Shown here: positions 1 to 7,296 of the stretch, in pieces
How the letters are laid out: each line of letters starts with the position of its first letter
How positions within the stretch are numbered: the stretch's first letter is position 1
From: Edaphobacter sp.
Lineage (GTDB): Bacteria > Acidobacteriota > Terriglobia > Terriglobales > Acidobacteriaceae
NCBI GenBank assembly: GCA_025462645.1
Contig: JAOAPB010000033.1
Coordinates: 1 to 64,000, forward strand
Reading direction: 5' to 3'
Length of the DNA stretch: 64,000 bases
Notes under the pieces: generated by a model
Database searches by the model: none
What the model saw: the letters and a program-made list of their open reading frames with translations, nothing else
What the model was told of the DNA's origin: nothing
Position numbers and translations under genes: made by a program

Positions 1-768
1 GTCGGCGCCGTACTTCGCCCAGCTTGCGCGGGTGCCGTGTAGGAGGAGGCGCGCTGCGCCTCCGGAGGAGAGGAGGGTGGCGTTGAGGATGACGCGGAGA
101 TTGGGGTAGAGCAGCTGGACGTGGGCCCAGTCGTCGGTCTGGCCTCCGGGACGTAGGGTGGCGAAGCTGGCGAGTACGGAGTCGGGCAAGCCGAAGAGGT
201 GGAGGGCGAGGTCGATGAGATGAGGGCCGAGATCGAACCAGAGGCCGGCACCGGGGCCGGGGTCTTCGCGCCAGCGCTGGCGGACGTTGGGGCGGAAGCG
301 GTCCATGTGGGCTTCGAAGTGTGTGACGTCGCCGAGGAGGCCGGAGGTGAGGATGGATTTGGCGGCGAGAACTTCGCTGTCCCAGCGACGATTGTGGAAG
401 ACGGATAGGAGACGCTTGTGCTGCCGGGCGAGTTGGACGAGGGTGCGAGCTTCGGCGAGGGTTACGGTGAATGGCTTGTCGACGACGACGTGCTTGCCTG
501 CGTTCAGGGCGGCGGTGGCTAGGGGGAAGTGGCTTTGGTTGGGCGTGGCGATGACAATGAGGTCGAGGTCGGGATGGGTTGCGGCTTCTATGGCGGAGCA
601 GACGGTGACGGCGGGGTGGTCGGCATGGACGCGCTCCGGTTGGCTCGATCCGATGACGGTGAGGTAGAGGCCGGGAGTGGCGCGGAGGAGCGGGGCGTGG
701 AAGGTCTTGCCGGCGTAGCCGTAACCGATCAGGCCGACACGGATGCCGTTGGGGTGTTGTTCTGTCAT
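1..768 (-). CDS. Gfo/Idh/MocA family oxidoreductase (C-terminus cut by window edge)
   Basis: The reverse strand is open from an ATG at 768 down to base 1, giving 256 codons without a stop, so the gene runs off the window. The N-terminus has a Rossmann dinucleotide-binding start (VGLIGYGYAGKTFHAPLL), followed by IVIATPNQSH and the family's VVVDKPFTVT segment with the conserved Lys-Pro. The middle part (GLWFDLGPHLIDLALHLFG) matches the C-terminal alpha/beta domain that binds the substrate. Known members are NAD(P)-dependent sugar or inositol dehydrogenases; the substrate cannot be told here. It is the last visible gene of the minus-strand run and is separated from the next gene by about 200 bp holding a short interspersed repeat. 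Confidence 0.9.
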   Translation of the reverse strand, partial: MTEQHPNGIRVGLIGYGYAGKTFHAPLLRATPGLYLTVIGSSQPERVHADHPAVTVCSAIEAATHPDLDLIVIATPNQSHFPLATAALNAGKHVVVDKPFTVTLAEARTLVQLARQHKRLLSVFHNRRWDSEVLAAKSILTSGLLGDVTHFEAHMDRFRPNVRQRWREDPGPGAGLWFDLGPHLIDLALHLFGLPDSVLASFATLRPGGQTDDWAHVQLLYPNLRVILNATLLSSGGAARLLLHGTRASWAKYGAD

Positions 769-875
769 GTGGTTGTCTCTGATCTATCTGCTGATCAAAG
801 AGTAGGGGGACGGGGCGACGGCGTCAAAGCGTGCACGGATGCGAACAGTTTCAAGGTGATGTGCCAAGCTAAAGC

Positions 876-903
876 AGGTCCTCGGCCCACGGCGAAGGAT
901 GAC
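876..903. repeat. Short interspersed repeat remnant (AGGTCCTC...AAGGATGAC type)
   Basis: The spacer at 769-966 holds a segment starting AGGTCCTCGG and ending GCGAAGGATGAC. It resembles the fuller copies at 3581-3630, 16871-17012 and 18821-18847, which share a tail of the form CTCAGRATGAC or AAGGATGAC. No gene is seen in this spacer. Confidence 0.5.
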
Positions 904-966
904 AATATTTTTGGGTCGCTTGAGTTCTGTATATATAGCTTGTCTGGAACCATTCTTGAGGAGTGG

Positions 967-1548
967 TCAGCGGGGGAGTTCGGTGGGTTCGGGTTTGCTC
1001 TGATCTTTCTGATCTTCTTTGGCGGGTGGGTGAGCGGCGAACCAGGCCTTCTGGTCTGAGGTGAGTTCGGTGGCTGATTCGCGGAGATCGCGGATGGCTT
1101 CGAGGGCTAGTTTGCGGGAGACGTTGTAGGCTTCGTTGTCGGGTGCGGACTTGATCTGGGAGCCCCAGCGCTCGGTGGCGTCGGTAAGTTTGGGAAGGGA
1201 TTTGCGGACGTCGCGGTGGCGGGAGCCGTAGTCGTCAAGGTTGTCGGCGAGCTCGTCGGCGATGGAGGTGAACTGTTCGAGGAGGTCGTGGGTGTCCTGT
1301 TCACGGCCGGGTTTGCGGGGATGGGCGTAGAGGTCTTCGATGGATTTGGCGCGGGCGTCGAGGAGCTTGATGAAGAGCAGGACGCGGTCGTTGGGGACGT
1401 AGGCGGACTCGCGGAGCTGTTCGACCTCGCCTTCGGAGAGGGCGCTGTCGTTGCGCTGCGGCTGGGCGGGGAGGGCGAGCGAGAGCAGGATCAGAGCGAG
1501 CAGGGGGCGGGCGAGAGCGAGGCGGGTGAGGGCGAGTCGTCGGGGCAT
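967..1548 (-). CDS. Secreted hypothetical protein
   Basis: A 193-residue protein with an N-terminal signal peptide (hydrophobic LALARPLLALILLSLALPAQ, likely cleaved near residue 30). The mature part is hydrophilic and rich in charged helix-forming residues, with an Asp-His pattern around EQFTSIADELADNLDD and a Pro/Lys/Glu-rich end. I recognise no enzymatic motif. It lies 6 bp downstream of the next secreted protein (1555-2028) on the same strand, so the two are very probably co-transcribed and may act together in the periplasm; that is inference. Confidence 0.8.
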   Translation of the reverse strand: MPRRLALTRLALARPLLALILLSLALPAQPQRNDSALSEGEVEQLRESAYVPNDRVLLFIKLLDARAKSIEDLYAHPRKPGREQDTHDLLEQFTSIADELADNLDDYGSRHRDVRKSLPKLTDATERWGSQIKSAPDNEAYNVSRKLALEAIRDLRESATELTSDQKAWFAAHPPAKEDQKDQSKPEPTELPR

Positions 1549-1554
1549 TCGAGC

Positions 1555-2028
1555 CTAGTGGTTGAAGACCTGGTTGAGGAGCTCGTCCTGGACTTGATCG
1601 AGTTGTTTGAGGGTGGCCTGCAGGGTGGTGTGATCGTCACCCGAGGTGAGGTGGAGGTATCCGCCGAGACGGTAGGTGGTGTGGTGCATGAGCATCTCGG
1701 CGTTCTTGAGGCGCTTGGTGTCTTTGGAGAGGCCGAGATGGATGAGCGCGGCGTAGTGCTCAATCTGCTTGAGCGTGGCGCTGGCTTGAGTGGTGTTTCC
1801 GTCGAGCATCTCTTTGCCGGCGATTTCAGTCATGGTGTGAACGAGCTGGGTGTAGAGGAAACATTGGTCGCGGGGATTGGCCTGCTGGGCGCGGAGTTCG
1901 AGCTGGTTGAGCGCCTGGGCGTCGGGCAGGGTTTCGTCGATGCTGCTGGCGGCGTGGACCGGGGTACAGAGAGTGAGAAATAGAGGAACTGTGACGAGGA
2001 GAACTGAAGACCGAAAGTGAAAGCTCAT
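1555..2028 (-). CDS. Secreted hypothetical protein
   Basis: A 157-residue protein with a clear signal peptide (SSVLLVTVPLFLTLCTPVHA, cleavage probably after residue 26). The mature region looks all-helical, with an ALNQLELRAQQANPRDQCFLYTQ segment and later regular Leu/Gln-rich heptads. A GAGGT ribosome-binding site precedes the ATG. It sits between the TPR protein upstream (24 bp gap) and the second secreted protein downstream (6 bp gap). The three genes after uvrA therefore look like one transcription unit of exported helical proteins. Function unknown. Confidence 0.82.
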   Translation of the reverse strand: MSFHFRSSVLLVTVPLFLTLCTPVHAASSIDETLPDAQALNQLELRAQQANPRDQCFLYTQLVHTMTEIAGKEMLDGNTTQASATLKQIEHYAALIHLGLSKDTKRLKNAEMLMHHTTYRLGGYLHLTSGDDHTTLQATLKQLDQVQDELLNQVFNH

Positions 2029-2052
2029 AACGCACCTCTAAGGGAGCGCCTG

Positions 2053-3675
2053 CTACTTCATGTGATCGAGGGTGACGAGGCGGTGGCGGGCCTCCCACTC
2101 CTCGTCCGGAAACTTGCCGCCTGCCACGGAGAGGAACTGCTTGTACAGGTCAGATGCAAGTTTGACCTGGTGGAGTTTGTCGTGCGCAGTCGCCGCGAGG
2201 AACAGGGACGACGGTGACTGTGGCAGCACTTTATCACGAATCGCCAATGCTTGCAAGGTGGTGGCTGGGTGGTTGTTCTGGGAGGCGGCGAAGGCTAGGT
2301 GGGAGGCGGCGAGGCCGAGGTCGTCTTTGGTGGGGAAGGCGGACGGCTGAGCGAGGGCGCGTTTGAGAAGGGCTTCGGCCTCGGCGAAGTTGCGGAGGTG
2401 AATCTGGGTGTCGGCGGTGTCGTCGAGGAGGGTGGGGTCCTGCGGGGTGGCGGCGAGGAGAGTGGTGTAGAGCGGGGCGGCTTTGTCGTACTGTTTGTTG
2501 CGGGTGTAGAGGCGGGCGAGGAGGCGGGTGAGGTTGGGATCGGTGGGGTGGGTGGTGTGGAGTTTTTCGATGATGGGGAGGGCTTTTTCGGGCTGATTCT
2601 GGGTGTCGTAGAGGCTGGCTAGCTGGGCGTTGAGGGTGGGGTCGTCGGGGTTTTTGGCCAGGGCGGCGGTTAGGGCGGCTTCGGCTTCTTCTGGTTTTTG
2701 CTGGTGCAGGAGAAGGTGCGTGAGGGCGGCGGTGGCGTCGAGGTTTTGCGGGTTGGCGGCCAGGAGGCGGCGGTAGGCGGTTTCCGCGGCGGTGGGGTCG
2801 CCGGAGGATTCGGCTAGCTCGCCGGTGAGGAGGATGTCATCGGGGGTCTCGGGGGAGAGTTTGAGGGCGGCGAGGAGGTCGGCGCTGGCGTCGGCGGGGC
2901 GGGTGGTCTGGTCGATGCGGGCGAGGCCTCGGTAGGCGCGGGCTTTGAGCGCGGGGCTACCGCTGAGGGTGGTCGCAGTGGTGAGTTCGGTGTGGGCTTC
3001 GGGGAGCTTGCCGGCGCGGGCGAGGAGGAGGCCCAGGGCGAGGTGTGGGTCGAAGTAGGTGGCGTCGGTGGCTATGGCTCGGCGGTAGGTTTGTTCGGCG
3101 GTGGAGGTCTGGTCTAGCGCGTCCTGGGTGGAGGCTAGGTCATATTGGAGGTGGGCGTCGGTGGGGTTTTTCTCGGTTAGGGTGGTTAGGAGTTTTAAGG
3201 CGGTGGCATAGTCGTGTTTGTCGAGGGCTTCGTTGGCCTGGGTGCGGAGAGGGTCTTGTTGGGTTTGGGTTGGCTGGGTCGTGTCTGTGGTGCCGGCGGG
3301 GAGTTGGGCTTGGAGGGATGGCGCCAGGAGGATGATAAGGAAGAGCAAGGATGAGGCTTGGACGAGGCCCTGTTTTGGACGCGAGCTTTTGCGGCAAGGG
3401 ATAGGAGAGCATACCCCAGGGGCTAAAGCCCCTTTTTCGTTGCGGCGGGTAGAGACCCAAGGCTGAAGCCTTGGGGTACCTGGAAGCAACGGCAAGAGCT
3501 GGCTGGGTAAGCTTATACAGTCCCACCCATGCTTTTGGATCTGGTTGGGGAAGAACGATTGCAAAAACAACGGCAACTGCAGGTCCTTCGACTCGCGCTT
3601 CGCGCATCGCTCAGGATGACAGATCTTTTTTGAGGCATTGGCGGAGACGGCGGCGAAAGACGTGGCGTGAATCAT
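2053..3675 (-). CDS. TPR-repeat protein with repeat-derived N-terminal region
   Basis: The C-terminal 420 or so residues are a chain of tetratricopeptide repeats (for example NEALDKHDYATALKLLTTL, then many A-L-x-Y/L patterns ending EEWEARHRLVTLDHMK), a scaffold for protein interactions. A signal peptide (LLFLIILLAPSLQAQ) sits at about residues 109-124, so the mature protein is probably exported. The only in-frame ATG, at 3675, overlaps the uvrA stop as ATGA, suggesting translational coupling. The 105 residues between are encoded by interspersed repeats (the CHPERCAKRESKDLQ stretch and two hairpins), not by normal coding sequence. The only other usable start I see is a TTG at 3348, inside the signal peptide. 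The start is therefore uncertain. Confidence 0.8.
   Translation of the reverse strand: MIHATSFAAVSANASKKICHPERCAKRESKDLQLPLFLQSFFPNQIQKHGWDCISLPSQLLPLLPGTPRLQPWVSTRRNEKGALAPGVCSPIPCRKSSRPKQGLVQASSLLFLIILLAPSLQAQLPAGTTDTTQPTQTQQDPLRTQANEALDKHDYATALKLLTTLTEKNPTDAHLQYDLASTQDALDQTSTAEQTYRRAIATDATYFDPHLALGLLLARAGKLPEAHTELTTATTLSGSPALKARAYRGLARIDQTTRPADASADLLAALKLSPETPDDILLTGELAESSGDPTAAETAYRRLLAANPQNLDATAALTHLLLHQQKPEEAEAALTAALAKNPDDPTLNAQLASLYDTQNQPEKALPIIEKLHTTHPTDPNLTRLLARLYTRNKQYDKAAPLYTTLLAATPQDPTLLDDTADTQIHLRNFAEAEALLKRALAQPSAFPTKDDLGLAASHLAFAASQNNHPATTLQALAIRDKVLPQSPSSLFLAATAHDKLHQVKLASDLYKQFLSVAGGKFPDEEWEARHRLVTLDHMK
3419..3475. repeat. Two small hairpin repeats
   Basis: GGGGCT-AA-AGCCCC (3419-3432, followed by TTTTT) and CCCAAGGCT-GA-AGCCTTGGG (3456-3475) lie 24 bp apart. 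Both are compact palindromes typical of interspersed repeats seen in acidobacterial spacers (recalled, not searched). Here they are read through in frame at the 5' end of the TPR gene. Confidence 0.6.
3581..3630. repeat. Interspersed repeat (CTTCGACTCGCGC...CTCAGGATGAC type)
   Basis: The segment beginning AGGTCCTTCGACTCG and ending CGCTCAGGATGACAGATC has the familiar form whose reverse translation reads HPER-AKRESKDL. It is one of several related copies in this window (876, 16871, 18821). It lies just downstream of uvrA and within the predicted 5' part of the TPR reading frame. Confidence 0.65.
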
Positions 3676-6600
3676 GCTGTTACCTGTAGCTCTGGTTCTG
3701 GTTTGGCGACGGCGGGTTTGAGGATGGGGGCTAGCCAGTGGCCGGTGTGGCTGGCGGGATTGGCGGCGATGTCTTCGGGGGTGCCGGTGGCTACGATCTG
3801 GCCTCCGCCGCTGCCGCCCTCGGGGCCCATGTCGATGACCCAGTCGGCGGATTTGATGACGTCGAGATTGTGCTCGATGACGAGGAGAGAGCCGCCGCCT
3901 TCGATGAGTTTGCGGAAGGCGGCGAGGAGCTTGGCTACGTCGTCGAAGTGGAGGCCGGTGGTGGGCTCGTCGAGGATGTAGAGGGTGCGGCTGCGGGCTT
4001 TGGCGGCGGCTTCGTTGGTGGTGCTGCGGTTAGTGATGGAGCGGGCTGTGGCCAGGTGAGAGGCTAGTTTGACGCGCTGGGCTTCGCCGCCAGAGAGCGT
4101 GGTGGCGGACTGGCCGAGGCGGACGTAGCCCAGGCCGACCTCGTCAAGGACGTAGAGCTTGTCGACGATTTTTGGGTGGCCGGCGAAGTAGATGAGGGCT
4201 TCCTTGACGGTCATGTTTAGGACGTCGTGGATGTTTTTGTTTTTATACTTTATGTCGAGGATGGCGGATTTGTAACGGGTACCGTTGCACTCTTCGCAGG
4301 GGAGTTCGATGTCGGCGAGGAACTGCATCTCGACGGTGACGGTGCCGTCGCCTTCGCAGACGTCGCAGCGGCCGCCGGGGACGTTGAAGGAGAAGTGGCC
4401 GGGGCCGAAGCCGCGGCGTTTGGAGTCGGGCTGCGCGGCGAAGAGGGCACGGATGTCGTCGAAGGCCTTGATGTAGGTGACGGGGTTGGAGCGCGGGGTG
4501 CGGCCGATGGGGGACTGGTCGACGAGGATGACGTCGTTGAGGTGCTGGGTGCCGGAGAGTTCGCGGTAGAGGTGGGCGGGGTCTGCGCCTTCGGTCTGGC
4601 CTAGCGCTTGCATAAGGGCTCGGTAGAGGACCTGGTGGACGATGGTGGATTTGCCTGAGCCGCTTACTCCTGTGACGCAGCAGAGGAGGTTGAGGGGGAT
4701 GTCGATGTCTACGCCGCGGAGGTTGTGGATGCGGGCTCCGCTTAGTTTGAGGTGCTCGCGGCCGGGCTCGCGGCGGTGCTTGGGTACGGGGATGGTGAGA
4801 CGGCCGGAGAGGTATTTCCCGGTGATGGAGTTGGGGTTGGCGGTGACCTCGGGGACGGTGCCGGAGGCGAGGAGATAGCCGCCTAGTTCGCCGGCTCCGG
4901 GGCCGAGGTCGAGAAGATGGTCGGCGGCGCGGATGACGTCGGGGTCGTGCTCGACTACCAGGATGGTGTTGCCGAGGTCGCGGAGGTCTTTCATGATGCG
5001 GATGAGCTTGGCAGTGTCGCGGGTGTGGAGGCCGATGCTGGGCTCGTCCAGCACATACAGCGCGCCCACAAGGCGCGATCCCAATGAAGTGGCTAGCTGG
5101 ATGCGCTGGGATTCGCCGCCGGAGAGGGTGGAGCTGAGACGGTCGAGGGTGAGGTAGTCGAGGCCGACCTGATGGAGGAAGTGGATGCGCTGGCGGACCT
5201 CTTCGAGGATCTTTCCGGCGATCTCCATTTGTGACGGTGACAGTTGCAGATTGTCGAAGAAGTTCTGGGCCGCGGTGATGGTGAGGGCGGAGACCTCGCA
5301 GATATTTTGATTGTTGATTAAGACGGCTCGGGCTTCGGCACGAAGGCGCTGGCCGCGACAGTCGGGGCAGGTGGCGTAGCCGCGGTACTTGGAGAGGAAG
5401 ACGCGGACGTGGAGCTTGTACTTCTTGCGCTCGAGCGCGGCGAAGAAGCCTCGGATGCCGGGGAAGGTGCCGCTGCCCTCTTCGAGGAAGCGCTGCTGGT
5501 CGGGGGTGAGATCGTACCAGGGGATGTTGGTGGGGATGTTCGCGGCTTTGGCGGCGCGCATCATCTCGCCGTGGTGAGGGCGGTACTTGGTGGTGGTCCA
5601 AGGGGCGATGGCGCCTTCGGAGAGGGTCTTCGACTTATCGGGAATGATGAGGTTGGGGTCGAAGTCGATCGTGTTGCCGAAGCCCTGGCAGCGGGGGCAG
5701 GCTCCGTAGGGATTGTTGAAGGAGAAGAGGCGGGGCTCGGGCTCGCGGTAGGCGCGGTGGCAGGTGGTGCACTCGAAGGCGGCGGAGAAGCGGAGGTGTT
5801 GGGGTAGAGAAGCGGGTTTCTCCGCTACGGCGGCAAGTGCGCCGCCTCCGGTCGAAATGACAGATTGTTGGTTCGCAGTGCTTTCGCTGCGGGGGAGGGT
5901 GTGGAACTGGACTTCGCCGGACTCGCGGTAGCCGGTCTCGATGGCGTCGACGATGCGGGCGCGGGCGTCGGGGCTGATGGCGAGGCGGTCTACGAGGACG
6001 AAGATGGGCTGGGTGAAGTCGAGTTCGAGGAGGGACTCGGGGGTGGAGAATTCGACTATTTTTCCGGCCTGGTAGAGGCGGTTGTAACCTCGACGGCGGA
6101 GTTCGGTGAGGCGGTCCTTGAGTGAGTCCGTGATGTTGATAGCGGTTGGGGAGTCAGCCGACTTCTTGCTGGATTTCTTTGCGGCCTTCTTTGGTGGCTT
6201 CGGTGCTTCGGCCTCTTCTGCGGGAGTGGGGACCTGCATCGGCTCTATCTTCAGGTCGGCGCGGACGATGGGAAAGAGGGCGTAGGTGCGGGTGTTTTCC
6301 GGCAGCGAGAGGAGGCTGGCGACGATCTCGTCTACGGTGTCGTGCTTGACGATGCCGCCGCAGTGCAGGCAGGTGACGGTGCCGCAGCGGGCGTAGAGGA
6401 GGCGGAGGTAGTCGTAGATCTCGGTTGCCGTCGCGACTGTTGACCGGGGGTTGCGGGTCTGGTTCTTCTGCTTGATGGCAATGGCGGGGGCGAGGCCGTC
6501 CATGTGGTCGACGTCGGGCTTCTCGATGCGCTCGAGGAACTGGCGGGCGTAGGCGGAGAGGGATTCGACGTAGCGGCGCTGGCCCTCGGCGTAGACGGTG

Positions 6601-6731
6601 TCGAAGGCGAGCGAGGATTTGCCGGAGCCGCTGACGCCGGAGACGACGGTGAGGGCGTTGTGGGGGATGTCGACGTCGATGCCCTTGAGGTTGTGGGTGC
6701 GAGCGCCGCGGATTGTGATCTGGTCATTCAT
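3672..6731 (-). CDS. uvrA: Excinuclease ABC subunit A (UvrA)
   Basis: The DNA-damage recognition ATPase of nucleotide excision repair. The 1019 residues carry two ABC ATPase modules. Walker A sequences GVSGSGKSSL and GVSGSGKSTI lie near residues 32 and 690, and signatures LSGGESQRIQLA and LSGGEAQRVKLA are present. A Cys4 zinc module lies near 320-345 (CTTCH...CPRC) and the second near 790-815 (CDVC...CEEC). It is about 80 residues longer than typical UvrA (near 940). The excess is a Lys-rich segment near residue 185 and a repeat-derived insert at about 290-308 (see the repeat at 5807-5863). The stop overlaps the ATG of the TPR gene. lspA lies just upstream. Confidence 0.98.
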   Translation of the reverse strand: MNDQITIRGARTHNLKGIDVDIPHNALTVVSGVSGSGKSSLAFDTVYAEGQRRYVESLSAYARQFLERIEKPDVDHMDGLAPAIAIKQKNQTRNPRSTVATATEIYDYLRLLYARCGTVTCLHCGGIVKHDTVDEIVASLLSLPENTRTYALFPIVRADLKIEPMQVPTPAEEAEAPKPPKKAAKKSSKKSADSPTAINITDSLKDRLTELRRRGYNRLYQAGKIVEFSTPESLLELDFTQPIFVLVDRLAISPDARARIVDAIETGYRESGEVQFHTLPRSESTANQQSVISTGGGALAAVAEKPASLPQHLRFSAAFECTTCHRAYREPEPRLFSFNNPYGACPRCQGFGNTIDFDPNLIIPDKSKTLSEGAIAPWTTTKYRPHHGEMMRAAKAANIPTNIPWYDLTPDQQRFLEEGSGTFPGIRGFFAALERKKYKLHVRVFLSKYRGYATCPDCRGQRLRAEARAVLINNQNICEVSALTITAAQNFFDNLQLSPSQMEIAGKILEEVRQRIHFLHQVGLDYLTLDRLSSTLSGGESQRIQLATSLGSRLVGALYVLDEPSIGLHTRDTAKLIRIMKDLRDLGNTILVVEHDPDVIRAADHLLDLGPGAGELGGYLLASGTVPEVTANPNSITGKYLSGRLTIPVPKHRREPGREHLKLSGARIHNLRGVDIDIPLNLLCCVTGVSGSGKSTIVHQVLYRALMQALGQTEGADPAHLYRELSGTQHLNDVILVDQSPIGRTPRSNPVTYIKAFDDIRALFAAQPDSKRRGFGPGHFSFNVPGGRCDVCEGDGTVTVEMQFLADIELPCEECNGTRYKSAILDIKYKNKNIHDVLNMTVKEALIYFAGHPKIVDKLYVLDEVGLGYVRLGQSATTLSGGEAQRVKLASHLATARSITNRSTTNEAAAKARSRTLYILDEPTTGLHFDDVAKLLAAFRKLIEGGGSLLVIEHNLDVIKSADWVIDMGPEGGSGGGQIVATGTPEDIAANPASHTGHWLAPILKPAVAKPEPELQVTA
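5807..5863. repeat. Interspersed repeat inserted in frame inside uvrA
   Basis: This stretch contains the palindrome GGCGGC-AAGTGC-GCCGCC and ends GGTCGAAATGACAG, the layout of acidobacterial intergenic repeats. Read on the minus strand it is in frame with uvrA and encodes about 19 residues around QSVISTGGGALAAVAEKPAS, just before the first zinc module. Other UvrA proteins I know have no equivalent here. Confidence 0.6.
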
Positions 6732-6738
6732 TGCGTCG

Positions 6739-7296
6739 TTACTCTGTTACGGGTTGCGGGCGAAAGATCTCGATGAGGAGGAGGCAGGCCCCTATGACGA
6801 TGCAGCTGTCGGCGACGTTGAAGTCGGGCCAGTGGTAGTGGATGATGTGGACCTCGATGAAGTCGACGACGTAGTGGTAGCGAACGCGGTCGTAGACGTT
6901 GCCGATGGCTCCGCCGAGGATGAGCGCCATCGCGATGGAGGTCATGGAGATGGTTTTGCTGGCGCGCCAGAGCATGGCGAAGACGATGCAGACCGCTACG
7001 AGCGAAAAGAGGATGAGGCCGTGGCGGACGGCGGCGGGTGAGGCGGATTCGGCGAACATGCTGAAGGCGGCGCCGGTGTTGCGAACGTGAGTGATGCGAA
7101 GGATGCCGGGGATGATGATACGGGCGTCGCCGGTGGGCAGACGGTGGATGATGAGGTGCTTCGTGATGCGGTCGACGATGGCGACGATGGCGGCCAGGGC
7201 GAGCAGCGGAAGGAAGTAGCTGCGGGTGCCAGACCGTGGCGCGCGACGAGGCTTGGGGTCGAATTCGGTGGGTGGATATTCGTATCGTGGAGGCAT
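6739..7296 (-). CDS. lspA: Lipoprotein signal peptidase (signal peptidase II)
   Basis: The 185-residue inner-membrane aspartyl protease that removes signal peptides from diacylglyceryl-modified prolipoproteins. It has four hydrophobic segments and the two catalytic aspartates in GNVYDRVRYHYVVDF and FNVADS, plus the conserved NTGAAFSMF. A soluble N-terminal extension of about 25 residues (rich in Pro and Arg) precedes the first membrane segment. The start codon shares one base with the ileS stop (TGATG), the classic ileS-lspA pairing, so translation is probably coupled. Lipobox proteins for it to process occur in this window (near 20.0 and 22.7 kb). Confidence 0.97.
   Translation of the reverse strand: MPPRYEYPPTEFDPKPRRAPRSGTRSYFLPLLALAAIVAIVDRITKHLIIHRLPTGDARIIIPGILRITHVRNTGAAFSMFAESASPAAVRHGLILFSLVAVCIVFAMLWRASKTISMTSIAMALILGGAIGNVYDRVRYHYVVDFIEVHIIHYHWPDFNVADSCIVIGACLLLIEIFRPQPVTE

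Noticed and set aside
4243..5601. Minus-strand frame of 452 codons overlapping uvrA
   Set aside because: It is very rich in Arg/Pro/His and lies in another frame of uvrA; no motif.
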